Below, piece by piece: positions 12,331 through 25,100 of a stretch of 64,000 bases of DNA; within the stretch, counting starts at the first letter, position 1; each line of letters opens with the position of its first letter. The notes beneath the pieces were generated by a model, which worked only from the letters and a program-made list of their open reading frames with translations, made no database searches and was not told where the DNA came from. The translations under genes were made by a program, and so were the position numbers. Source of the DNA: Myrica gale. Its lineage: Eukaryota; Streptophyta; Magnoliopsida; Fagales; Myricaceae. Location of the stretch: NCBI GenBank assembly GCA_963930655.1, contig OZ005605.1:6641501-6705500 (forward strand), written 5' to 3'.

Positions 12331-12957
12331 ATTCTCAGCTATTTGTATTTTCCTATTCAATACGTATGATATGCTTCTTTATTTTCTAAGATTTTATGTG
12401 GATCTTGTTTACACCCCATTTTGTCAAAATCCCTAGTTTCTCTTCTGTTGTTGCCCGATTTGGTCTTCATGAATCTTATTCGTTTGAATTATTTCCCTTC
12501 TTCATGTTGTCATCTTATCTAGAATTTTCCTTTGTTCTCGATTTGTCTGAATTATTTTCCCTACTTGTCAGTTGTCAATCTTGGGTTTTTTCTTTTTCTT
12601 TATTTTGATAGATTCGAATTTCATTTTTTTTATTGTCCTTGTATATTATTGAGGTTTGGGCAACACGACCAAATATAACCAAGAAGGATACTTGTTGATT
12701 GTCAAAAATGCTGTGCATCATGTTCATAATGCCTTTTTTTTGTTCTTTTCTTTTTAGTTACTGATATTCAAATTGCAGTTGGTTCTGTTGACAATATCTT
12801 TTCTTTTTCCTACGGCTTTGGACTAGTACCTGAAGAGTGAAACAATTCATTGGAATATTAGAGCACTTGGGTTTTCTTTATCTTCAATATTTCGATGTTT
12901 AAGTGTATCAGACATAACTCAGGAAATGACATTAATTTGCTTCATGCGCCTCTGCAG

Positions 12958-13198
12958 TTGGTGATCTGAACCATCTTATCTCAGCAAATAAAAGAAGTCA
13001 CAGCGATTATAATTACAGCCCTCAGGTAATTTTTTAATGTTGTTTTCTTCATTATAAAATTTATTATCAGATTATAAAATACATGTGTTGCTTGCTGTTG
13101 TTAATTTTGAATTCTGACTTGAATTTATTGTAGATATTGTGTGACGCGTGTTGTTGTTGGAGTGTTGGTTGTTGCCTTGCTGTTCATCTTTGCTCAGG
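12958..13198 (+). pseudogene. exon-like fragments of an unidentified gene
   Basis: Two short pieces bounded by good AG...GT sites: 12961-13025 and 13136-13198. Joined, one frame reads a hydrophobic segment (VVVGVLVVALLFIFAQ) like a membrane anchor, but it carries a TGA near its start. I could not connect it to an intact gene. It may be a captured fragment, together with the duplicated piece at 11.8-12.3 kb. Confidence 0.3.
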
Positions 13199-13473
13199 TC
13201 AGTGTATATTTTGGTATTTTAGAAATTATTAATAAATATAATTATATGGAGAATGGAGGTCAGGGCTTGCTGAATTGGTTTATTGGGTTCTGTTGTGTCG
13301 GAGATTGAAGATTGGGTTGCTGAATTGGTTTATTGGTTGATCTGTTTAATTAAATGCTGAATTGGTTTATTGCTTGTTGGCTTGCTGATTTGGTATATAT
13401 ATCTTTTTCTGATTTTATACTATACATATATATTATATCAGAAAAGTATTGAATTGATTTGGCTATGTAAACT

Positions 13474-14247
13474 CTATAGAGAAGAACTGAAAAATCTGTT
13501 TATCTTTGCTGAAGTATCAGTTGTTAAACAAACCCTCTGCCTTGAAGTCAAAAACATAATCTTCAACTCCTCTTTTTCCATTAAGAAGAGCTTCGTAACA
13601 TCCCTCGTCACTGTATAGCTAGAGGGCTTGGGAAACTTAGGCTCTAGAGTCTTCTCAAATTCCTTAAACCCAAGACCTTCTACAATCAAAAAGGGCAATT
13701 CATCTACCACAACCATCCTAGCAAGGGCTGTCCTAATCTTTTTCTCACTATACTTGACCAATGTAATATCTTTACTCTCCCTACTATTCTTAGACTCAAA
13801 GCTTAAATAAGATTGCTTCTTGTCCGTCTTTCCCTTGATATAAAGATACTTAGAACAACCATCTAGATGATTGAGCAAAGATGAAGTGCCTTGTAATTTG
13901 GACTGACAATTAAAACTCTGCCCACAATAGTTACACATACACTTAGGGATTTTACCACCATCAATCGGTTCTCTTGTGAAATGATCCCATGCCTTAGATC
14001 TATTGGACTTCCTTCTAGGCAATGGTGGTCGCCCACCACAAGTTGGTTGAGTAGCAGAAGGTCCCTCTCCTTCTGCATCAATCTCAATAACGGGAGACAT
14101 AGGAGTATCCTGATTAGGGAAAAATCCAGCACCCGAAGTAGGGGTACTATACGTTTCAGGGGTACCAATACCACCCATTTCAGGAGTACCACTAGTAGGG
14201 GTACCAAAATCATCAAAGTAATTTGTTCCATCTGTTAAATTATACAA
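13474..14247 (-). pseudogene. hAT transposase, N-terminal fragment with BED zinc finger
   Basis: A 257-codon minus-strand reading. A Gly/Thr/Pro-rich start is followed by a BED-type finger: aromatic AWDHFTR, CNYCGQSF, then SLLNHLDGCSKY. Next comes the spacer typical of plant hAT proteins (ARMVVVDELPFLIVEGLGF) up to VCLTTDTS, where the catalytic domain should begin. It then breaks off, so the RNase-H-like core and dimerisation domain are missing. Confidence 0.7.
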
Positions 14248-14385
14248 CCCAATTCAACAATGTGATGAACAATTAATTCATACCAAATCATTATTGCACT
14301 TTCAGTGTGAGCAATAAAGTAATTACAAATATTGTTGAAACCTGCTCCCAATGCCTTCTACACTCGACAAATGCTTTTGCCGTTT

Positions 14386-14859
14386 GATTGGGTTTTGTTG
14401 TTCTGTACATCGCCTTATCAAAAGTAAGACCTATTTACTGTCTCATGGAGGTCTATAAACATGTTTTTTTGGGTAACTAAAAGGGCTTAAAATATCAGTA
14501 AGGCTGGCCCATGCAGGTCTATAAACATGTTGCTTTCTCTGGAGCTGACATGGTTACAATATATCTCCTATAGGAAAAACTCTCACTATCTTTGTATATA
14601 CCCAAACCCACCTTGTTCAATTGATTGGGTTTTGTTGTTCTGTACATCGCCTTATCAGAAGTAAGACCTATTTTCTGTCTTATGGAGGTCTATAAACATG
14701 TTTTTTTTGGGTAACTAAAAGGGCTTAAAATATCAGTAAGGCTGGCCCATGCAGGTCTATAAACATGTTGCTTTCTTTGGAGCTGACATGGTTACAATAT
14801 ATCTCCTATAGGAAAAACTCTCACTATCTTTGTATATACCCAAACCCACCTTGTTCAAT
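14386..14859 (+). repeat. tandem duplication, 237-bp unit
   Basis: GATTGGGTTTTGTTGTTC starts both copies (14386 and 14623). The copies differ at only a few positions and in one T-run length. The unit has no coding content that I recognise. It lies about 1.1-1.5 kb upstream of the BTAF1 start codon. Confidence 0.9.
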
Positions 14860-14884
14860 AGAATCAATATTGATTTCAAAGTAT

Positions 14885-15202
14885 ACCTGATGTTTAGAAA
14901 AGTTGATTAGCTAATACTTCTTACCACAAGTCCACCTACAACTATCAAACTATCCCCTTTTCTTAATTATAACTGGTTAGACCCCATCCACAACATAATC
15001 ACATATCTAGAACCGGAAGAAATTTTATTCTCACCCTCCCCCTACCTGATGTTTAGAAAAGTTGATTAGCTAATATTACTTACCACAAGTCCACCTACAA
15101 CTATCAAACTATCCCCTTTTCTTAATTAGAACCGGTTAGACCCCATCCACAGCATAATCACATATCTAAAACCGGAAGAAATTTTCTTCTCACCCTCCCT
15201 CT
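14885..15202 (+). repeat. tandem duplication, 159-bp unit
   Basis: ACCTGATGTTTAGAAAAG starts both copies (14885 and 15044), with only scattered differences. The second copy ends just before the pyrimidine-rich block at 15200-15260, so the duplication lies within or beside the probable BTAF1 promoter. Confidence 0.9.
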
Positions 15203-15898
15203 CCATTTCCATTTTTCTTTTGTTTTCTTTACTTCTTCTTCCCTTTCTTTTCTTCTTTCTTTTTTGTATGTCTTGCCTTTAATCTTAGCTTACTGTGTCT
15301 GTTCTCGTGCTTTATTTTTTGTGTTTTATTTTTTTCTTCTTCTTCTTGCAAGGCTTGTGTTATTTTGTAGAAAGTCGAGTAGATTTTTTACTTTATGCAG
15401 GAGACATGTCCTCCTCTTTCTCCAATTCAAACTGAATCCTTTTTGTTCTTGCTTTTCTGTAGAAGTTAGCAAATTACCCATGGGATTTCTCTTAGTTACA
15501 AAAATGGTTCTTTCTTTTAGATGCACCAAAATACCCATGGGCTTATCTTACTACACAACGGCTTCGTGGAGCTACCTGTATTTTGGCTGATATGATTTAT
15601 ACTTGCACAGCAAAAAGCACAGGGACACATTTTGCCTCTTGATGTTTGATTAGATTTGAAATCGTTTGGTAAAGGATGGGATTGTTTACGTGTTTAATTG
15701 TGTGCATATATATTTATTTATGGATAAATATATATGTTTATGCAATCTTATTTTTTCTGTATTTTAAGGATTGAGGAGATCATTGGTTTCTATAGAAACA
15801 ACTAATACTACGAGGATGACAGTAACAAAATTGTTGGTGCTGTAAATTTAGAGATTCCAGAGGCTTAGGTAAGCCACAAACTACTGGAATGATTTAAA
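15200..15898 (+). promoter_or_regulatory. probable BTAF1 core promoter and 5' leader
   Basis: A strong CT-rich tract (15200-15260) and T-rich sequence precede the ATG at 15899, a common feature of plant transcription start regions. A leader intron is possible between here and the ATG. I see no certain TATA box, so the start site is a guess. Confidence 0.35.
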
Positions 15899-16181
15899 AT
15901 GGCCCAGCAGTCATCTCGTCTTCAACGCCTTCTCACTCTCTTGGATGGTACCCTTCTTTACTTTGACTGATAGCACTTATTTTCTTTACTCCTTTTATTT
16001 TTTGGTGTATATACTTGTCTTCTGGGTTAAAATATGTGCAACGGCAAATCTGTGATGGGATTGTTTTTCAATGGAAACCTAAAAAGCTGGTTCAACACAA
16101 GCAACAAGATTTACAGCTGCTCGTCAGATAGGGGATATTGCCAAATCACATCCTCAAGACTTGACCTCTCTTCTGAAAAAG
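15899..16181 (+). CDS. BTAF1: BTAF1 exons 1-2 (residues 1-48)
   Basis: Exon 1 (15899-15947) starts [16 protein letters not shown] and ends one base into a codon. Exon 2 (16087-16181) continues [19 protein letters not shown], the first HEAT-like helix pair. This ATG is chosen because MAQQ...SRL is the conserved plant N-terminus and no upstream in-frame ATG joins it. Confidence 0.93.
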
Positions 16182-19100
16182 GTATTGCCTTGCAGTTGTT
16201 TAGTTTGTGTTTTTGTCTTAATACTAGGAAAACCAAACCTTTTACACGTGTTTATGTCGATGGATTGATGGGCTTACGTTGTGTCTGAGGGAAAAACTAC
16301 AACTTTTTGTCGATTCTTTATTGCTAGGGAGTGAAATGATCTGCAGGCAGTTTGAACACTAAGGGCCTGTTTGCAAACCCGGAGTTTTTAAAAGATTTCA
16401 AGTTTTAAGTATTTTTAGATGTAAACATAAATTTTATGTCTAAAAATTTTTAACTTTTCGGTTTCCACATCAAATTAAGGGCCCACAACAATTTTCTCTC
16501 TTTTTATTTTAATTTCGAAAATTAAAAAAAATAATAAAAAATTTAATCAAATCTTCTCTCTTCACTTTTTCACTAACTTCCATAAAAATCCAAAATTTTC
16601 CATCTCCCAATCATACTATAAATTTTTTACTTTATTTTCACAAAATCTAATAAAACTCCAATCTACCTTGATTTTCACAACACCACTAAAATTGTCTAAA
16701 AATTTCTAAATACAAACATGACTTAAGAATCCAATATTTCTTGATCTGGTTGCTTTGACGGTGAGATTAACCAGTTATGTGTTTCATATTTGTATTTGAT
16801 TGTTACCAGTGAGGAACTTCAGTTTTTTCCGTGACCCAGGTGAAGGACATCTTTGAATCATACTGGGCGGAAACATTTTTAGTATAGTGTTTTTAAATTT
16901 TTTCTTTACCTTATGCAAATATTTTTGAAATCATTTTGACAAACACAGGGTAGAGCTTCTTTTACTCATTTTTTTTAAAATGCATGAATTGTGTTACTGT
17001 GCAGAAATGATTAATAATGAAGTCAGTATTTTGAAACTCTTCTATGCGGAAACTGGCTTAGGTTTTAAAATGATTTCAAAGCATCACTCTTTCAGTTCTG
17101 TTGAATGTGTTACTGATGTAAATTATATCAGTGATGAACCTGCATTTATAATTCTTCCTTCTGTAATTGTAAATATTCTAGGGACTATTAGCATATAGGC
17201 TGCTAACTCTTAAGTCTTATAGTTTTCCCCTGATTTGTTAAATACAGTTTTAATACTTTGTGGGGTGGCGTAATTACTCTCGATTGATGCTCATTTTCTC
17301 TTCTATTTGAGAGTTTTCGATTATATTTTCCTGTGATTTGCTATAATATAATTTGTGTTAACCCCTAGCTATCCATGAATTTAGGTTTCTCAGTATCTTC
17401 ATAGTAAGAACTGGGATACAAGGGTTGCTGCTGCTCATGCTATTGGGGCTATTGCTCAGAGTGTTAAGCATACTTCCTTGGCTGAGCTTTTTGTTTGGGT
17501 TGAAAAAAAGATGTCTGAGGCTGGGATCTCTGCTGTTGTTGAAGATGTGGTGACATGGCCTTTTTTCCATTCTAAAATAGTGGGCTCTTTGTTTAGAAGG
17601 TGCCTTTTGCATTCCCTTTTCAATTTACGTCTTCAATGGGTAGAGTTTGTGATATCTTCATGCAATATTGTGGTTCTTTTTTCTGTAAGATATGGAACGT
17701 TAATATTCTGCTGTTTCGTTAATTTTTTATCCATTTTTACTACGACAGTTTGGATATCAACAAGGTGCTCGAGTTTGGTGCTTTATTGGCATCTGGCGGA
17801 CAGGTATGCAGTCTACGACTTTTTGGATAAGTAAAGATATATAGAGGAGATAGTTTAAGCATCATCTTTTTGTTTTGCCATCAAGGATCTTAGGTAGCAT
17901 ATAATATTTTTTTGATTGCTGGAACATGAACAGCTTTTGAAGGCTTTGTATTTGACCCAGATGGCGATTTCTGGGATTTGTGTGTCTAATCATGAGTTTT
18001 CATTAAATTTGTTTAGGCTTACTTAATTGAACTTTTTTCCCAATTTGGTCCCCAGTTTTAATTTTTCCACTGAGAGTCCCTGAGGTTAACTACTTGTCCC
18101 AAGGTCCTTTTGTCTAGACGCAGACCACACAAGGCACATAGTTCCACTAAGAGCATTATTAGCAGGTTATCTATTCTAGCTTTTTTGCTAGAATAGAGAA
18201 CCAATATAACCAAATAGCTTAAAATGAGGCTTTTGCAGCTTATCTATTTTAACAAAAGTTAGCAAAAAAATTTAACAAATGAACAATGGTTCTCTATTTT
18301 TAGAGAACCACTATTCACTTCTCTATATTAAAATAACAATATATTTTCTCTTTTATCTTTCTCTCTCTTCTCTTTCATATTATGTATATATATATATATA
18401 TTAATAGAATAGTAAAAATAAATGGTTAAAATAGAGAAGCTGCTGGGGATGTTTTTAAAAAGTTAGTAGTTAAAATAGAAAAATGTACTTTTTTGTTAAA
18501 GTAAAGATCCAAATATGAAGAAGCTGCTAATAATGCTCTAATGGAAAAGTGTCACTATTAAGCGACTTGGGCTGAGCGAACCAAGGTATCGAGTGATGAT
18601 GACCTTTTTTCTGTTAGCAATGTAGGCGTATCTGTTAGTTTCAGGGTTGGGATTGGACGAATGGACTTTTTTGGGACAATTAGTTTATCCATTCACTCTC
18701 AGGAGAATAACTAAAACTGAGGGACAAAATTGGAAAAAAACCCAAGAACTTGTAGATTAATTAAGTCAATTTTTTATTCTCTAGTATTGGGGTTGTCTAT
18801 GGATAAGGAAGACTTGGACTCGAGTTGTGTGGTTACCTGTGAAAGATATATATTGAAAACCATTTTTCTGTTCGAGGAATTGAAACATTGAGATCATTAT
18901 GCAATTTGAGTCACCAGTACAGTTGATAGCATGAGCTTTCCTTCCTTATATTGAGGGTTCCTCTTCTGTAATTCTTTGTCGCACTGGATGGGAACTCTTG
19001 GTACTATTTTTTAATTCATTGTTGGATGCTGCACGATTGTTTTATTAGGTCTCGATTTTGGTTACTTTAAAGGTTCTTCTCATCCCTATCACTGTTTTGG

Positions 19101-22100
19101 TGATCCTATGGTTTTTTGTCTTACCTTCCACTGCCAAAAGAAAACCTTTGGGCTTTCATTAATAACTACCCAACTTCATGAATTTCTTCATGATACCAAA
19201 TGGCATCGAGTTTAATTGGATCATCATTGCTTTGGTTGTAATATATCTGATCCATGATAGACATTCTCTCACCATTTGGAATTCAGGAATATGATACTGC
19301 AAGTGATAATTTGAAGAGCCCGAGAGAGCGCTTGGCTCGCCAGAAACAAAACCTACGTCATCGTTTGGGTAAGTAAGGTCGCACATTTTTGCCTTTAATT
19401 TTTTGTAGCATTTTACGCACTCACTACAACACCCCTTCCCGGACAGGGTTAGGAATGTCACAACAAGTACATAAGCAAAATAAAATAATATGATCTCAAA
19501 ATCAGAAAATAGTGCTGAATTTACAACTTAAACAATTTCAGCTTTATAGTAGTTTAAAAGAACTTTGAAACTAAAACTTAAGTCATATCATCCCAAAATG
19601 ACACTTTTGGTGCACCAATCACACGATCTGTCATACGGCCATAACATTTACATTCATGCATTCATCATTTCATTTTCCATTTGAATAACATTCATAACTT
19701 GAGTATTACTATCTCATAGCATGCATAATAAAAATTTTGTTTTTGGAAATAGAATATATGTTGAATGAAAAGAACTTCCAAAAGAAAGGCTAACAAAACT
19801 AACATACATATGATGTAGAATTGTTTTAAATCACATCAAGAATTTGTAATAGAAAGCATGACCATATTCACTTACCTCGCTCCAATGCTTTGCAAACTAG
19901 ACCTAATAATTCCATAAAAGGACAATCAACTTTTCATTCCACCAATCATCCAATTTTCACTCTTTAGACTTCCTATACATGACTTTTCCACTTAGGTCAG
20001 GTCTGATTTGTCCCCATTGATTGATACTAATGATTACTTGTTTGGTCATGAACATATGTGGTATGCATGCTTTCAATGAACATTTGTTAGGTTAAAAATT
20101 TCGAAGTCACGGATTGGTTTGTTATAGGAAAATATGAAATTTGACGCCTTAAACAAGTGTGTTTGTTGAATTCACAAATGTTGCAAAAGTAGTGACACCT
20201 GTTACACCTTTTTAGGGCTTTTTAAATGGATGAATATGAGAAAATACTTGTACAAAATTCCAGCAACGATAAATGTTAGAAAATTAACATATTTCTTATG
20301 CTAGCAATACCAAATATACCATCCATGCATATTGACTCTTCATGCAATCATACACTAAATCATATTAACACATGTAAACATATGTTTAGGGTGGTTTTCA
20401 CGATTTCCAGCAAGTATTTATCTATACTATCATGTATTTTGTCATTCAAAGCAGGCTGAAACTTACTCCATGCAATATCATCACATCTAAGTTATTATAA
20501 TGACTCAGTGAGAGGAAAAACCAACCTGACCTAGCGCTGGCAGCACCTATAGGAAGTCCAATCGGTTCTATAACTTTGTAACTCACATTCAATTTCAGAA
20601 TTTAAAGGAAGAGAGGGCCTTACCAAGCTAGATTTTCAATATTTAATCCGAAGATAAAGACAATAAAGGCTGTCGGGTGAGTTATGGAGTGAAAAGTAAA
20701 CATCTTTTTGATCATGGAAATCTCCCTTGCACTAGGTTTAATGAATTTTAAAAAATATTAGAAAGAAGAATGTTCTTTAAAGCTATTGGTGGAAACATTG
20801 TAGAGAATTGATTAGAACTTACCCCAATTTCCGAAAGAACACCGAAAGTTGAAACCTTGGTACGGTGTTCAAAGTCACGAGAAACTATTTTCTTCGAGGA
20901 AAATAGATGATTTTGGGTCTTGAGAGGCTAGTGGTAGTGCTTGAGAGGTGGATGCTATCTTCCTTTCTTGAAACTGAAGGGAAAGTGTGGTTTGCAAAGA
21001 GGAGGTGAGGGTTTGCGGAATTCTCAAGGGTGGTAGCAAAAAGGGGCTTAAACTCATGCTAGGGTTAGGTTTTCTTGATTTTTAATGGGTTGACTTGTTA
21101 TACTTAGGCTTGAGCCTTTTTATTTAAGGTTTTGAGGTATTTGGAAGGTCTTACAATCCTCTCAATAAAAGCTATCCTGTAAGGTTAAGAAATTAAGAAT
21201 TCGGGCTACAAACTAAATAAGGAAATGATTTTACTATTTTGGAAGAATAAAAATAGCCTATTGCCCTCTTTTAAATATTGAACTCGAAATCAAATTAAGT
21301 CGGGTCTTAAGTCCTACTAGGTTTAGGCCTTTTTCCCTTAAATTTAAAACTCAAGAGAAACTCATTTAACACATCATTAAGCAATAAAAAGTGGACAACA
21401 TGGATTACGAAAATTGCTAATTAACCAAAACAAACAACAGTAGAAGACTAAAATACCCCGATTAGGGTAGGGGTGTTAGACTCACGAACACAGGTTTATG
21501 GCCTTATTACTAATCGATGTTATGTGCTGTTTGCATATGCAATTCTGGATTATCTTTATGCCTCCTGTAATTGATCACATACAACAAACTGAGTGAGGGT
21601 TGTGGGAATTGATTGTATATTTTTATTGGGAAATCCAGTTTGCTGACGGATTGTTTCAGAGAATTGTCTTTTCAGTGATTGAATGGTCTGTTGTGGGACC
21701 ATGGAACATGAGAAAATGGCAAATGAAATTCCAACTCTTTTTTTGGTGGTTTCCTTCTTCGCGCATGTGAGCCCAGGAGGTCTTGCAATGAACCATTCAA
21801 GATTTATATTTTTGGGAGTTACTCTTGCGCAACCTGCCAAGTAAGAGAATTATGACAAGGAATTCGAAAGATGGGTGCTGTGATAGCATTCAGTAGATGA
21901 GGTTATACTCCGGATTGTTTTGCATGGCATGGTTTGGTAAATTTCTTTGTTAGGATGATGATTCATTGACTTGGTTTTGCATTGCATGAGTTTTGGCTGC
22001 TGACAGATCGGGCGCGTGCTTTTTTGCTATGCATTTTCGCATGAGACTGTTGGGGCTAAAGCTAGAGATGGATCGTCTCTTTAAGGCTTTAAGTGTGATG

Positions 22101-25100
22101 GGTGAGGCTGGTTCAGATCTTTTGGGCCTCAGTTGTTTGGATTGTGGATGAGAGGCCTAGAGATTTGTTAGCCCGTGTGTGGGGGATGGTCCTCAGCCCA
22201 TTCTTCAGCCTGATGGGTTAGCTCCTTCTGGGGTTGAGGGGCCTATAGTTAGTGAGAGGCTGGATGGGTCATTTTTTGGTGATGATGGGCTGAAGAAGTG
22301 TGTGCCCATCATATCGAAGCCCTACGTTGATGTCGCGACTGGGCATGGCCCCTAGAGTTTTGGGTCTATTCCAAACCCTGTTGGACCGACTAGGCATGGG
22401 TTGCTGAGTGGTGCGGAGGACCAGGTTGGGTGGTGCGGCTAACCAGGGTTGGCTGGAGAGATTGAAGGTGCCAAAGTTGGCTGGAGAGATTGAAGGTGCT
22501 TCTGGAAGCTCGTTTCGCTTCGAAGTTCCTTTTCCCTCCTGCATCCCTCACGATGGGTCTTCGTCGGCCCTTTCTATTGAAGCAGCGGGTGTTGTCGGCG
22601 AGTCTTTGGCTAGGAGAATGGCACAAGATGGAGAGGAGCCTCCCTGTGGGTTGTCGCCGACCATTGAGGAGCCTGTTTCTCCTTCTGTTGTGGTCGGGAT
22701 GGTCTAGTAGCACCTCCTTCGCCTCCCTATGAGCTCGGCTCGTTGTTTGAGGAGGGTGGGGCCATTGGGTGTGAAGAACCTGCTCTTCTGGAGATTTTCC
22801 AGGATGATTGCGTGGGGTCTGTGGAGGTAGAGGCCGGGGAGTTTGTTAGGAGGGAAGGGGTATCTAGTGTGTCTGAGGTGCAAGGAGGGGTTGTCGGTGG
22901 GGTGGTGTCGGAAGTGCAGCATACTGAGCTTTGGGTTGGCTATGATTTCCGTACAAACAGATGCTGTTACTCTGTTTAGGTCCTCCAAGTGTGATGATTC
23001 AAAGTGGGTCTTAAGCATGGTATCTTCATTCAGGCAGCTGGTTGGTGTCTCTTGCGAAGGCCATGAGGAGGAACTGTTGTCTCTTTTTGCTGCCTTGGAG
23101 AAGGAGAGAAGCCAGAGTTGTTCCATCACTTCTATTAAATCCGGAGTTAAATGCCTAAGGGAGCTTAAAGGTCTGAATTTTACAGTTAATTATGAGGGGA
23201 AGACATGTTTTGAGGAAGAGCATGAAGGGAGGGAGGGATCAGCAGAAGTCTTTATGAAGCCCGAAATACTTAGTTGAAATGTTAGGGGGCTCAATGATAG
23301 AGCCAAGCGTTGCAGGATTGGCAATTTGCTGAGGAGCTGGAAATCAAATCTGATCTGTCTTCATGAAACAAAGGTGGCTTCTATTTCAAGAGCTATTATT
23401 CGGAATTTATGGGGGGGTTCCCATGTTGTCTGGAGTTGCTTGGAGGTGGATGGCGCTTCGGGGGGTATCTTGATTCTTTGGGATACGAGGGTTTTTGAGT
23501 TGGTAGAGTCATGTGTTGGTTGTTTCTCGGTTTCGGTGGTTTTGAGAAATGTTGACGATGGAGTTCTTTGGGGCTTCTCGGGGGTGTATGGCCCGACCCC
23601 AATGATGATAGTAGGGGGAGACTTTTGTGGGAGGAGTTGGCTGGAGTGGTGGCATGGTGGAATCTCCCATGGTGTTTTGTGGGAGATTTCAATATCTCTT
23701 GTTTTCCTAGTAAGAGGTTGGGGTTGGATGGGTTCAGCAATGCTATGTTGGAGTTCTCGGAGTTCATTGATAAGAATCTTTTGGTTGACAATCTTTTGGT
23801 GGGTGGCAGCTTCTAATGGAGTTATTGGGGTTGTCGGAGGGGTGGTGTAAGAATGTTCTATGGGAGATTTGCACAATCATTGTCCAGGATCGATCGTTTT
23901 CTCTTCAGCCCTAGTTAGGAATCTTTATTCCCGGATGATTTTCAGAAGAGGTTTCCAAGATTGTATTCGGTTCATTATCCAATTTCCTTGGAGTGTGGCT
24001 CGGTGGGTAGAGGTAAGAAGCCTTTTAGGTTTGAGAATATGTGGCTTAAGACAGATGAATTTGTGGATAGAGTTGGGATGTGGTGGAGGTCATATGTATT
24101 TTCCGGGTCCCTAAGCTTCGTGGTTGACTCTAAATTGAATGCTTTAAAGCGGGATATCAAGATTTTAAATCGTGAGGTCTTTGGGGATGTGGCCTTTAGA
24201 AAGGCATCGTTACTTCAGGAGTTTTCTTCTTTGGATGTTTTGGGGAGAGGAAGGGAGGATTGATGTTGAGGGAAAAGCTCGAAAGTTGGATATTACTGAG
24301 GAGGTGGATCTTTTGATTGACATGGAGGAGATTAGTTTGAGGCAAAAATCTAGAGCTTTATGGCTCAAAGAAGGTGATAGATGCACCGAATTCTTTCACC
24401 GGGTGGTCAACTCCAATACGAAGGTGAATTCCATCTCTTCGTTCGAGGTTGAGGGCGAACTTGTGGAGGATCCGACTCATATTTCAGATGAGATTGTTAG
24501 CTTTTACAACTCTCTATATAAGGAGCCTCACTCTTGGAGACCTATGCTGGATGACTTGGGGTTTGACTCAATGTCGGGAGAGAAAGTGGAGTGGCTTGAA
24601 AACCCTTTGATGAGGATGAGGTGACAGGAGTTGTGCGAAGTCTTAATGGTGATAAGGCTCCAGGTCCAGATGGCTTCTCCTTGGCCTTCTACCAATCCTG
24701 TTGGGATATTATTAAGGGCGATGTCCTCTCTACGTTTAACGAGTTTGCACAGGTGGGGGGAGATTTGTCACAAGTCTCAATGCCACTTTCATTGTCTTGA
24801 TCCCCAAGAAGCAAGGAGCTATTGTGTTGAAGGACTTTCGTTCTATTAGCTTGGTGGGAGGGGTTTATAAAATTCTGGCCAAGGTGTTGGCCAATTGGCT
24901 GAAGTTGGTCTTGGATAAAATTATATCTCCTTCCCAAAGTTCCTTTGTGAGGGGAAGACAGATTCTAGATGCCGTTCTTATTGCTAGTGAATGCATCGAT
25001 TCCAGGTTGCGATCTAATTTACTTGGAATGCTTTGCAAACTAGACGTGCATAAGCCTTATGATCATGTAAACTGGAGTTTCCTTCTTTACATGCTAAGAA

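Noticed and set aside
22408-23129. Several overlapping frames on both strands in the LINE 5' part
   Set aside because: GC-richer LINE ORF1/leader DNA opens many frames; no coherent single protein could be followed.
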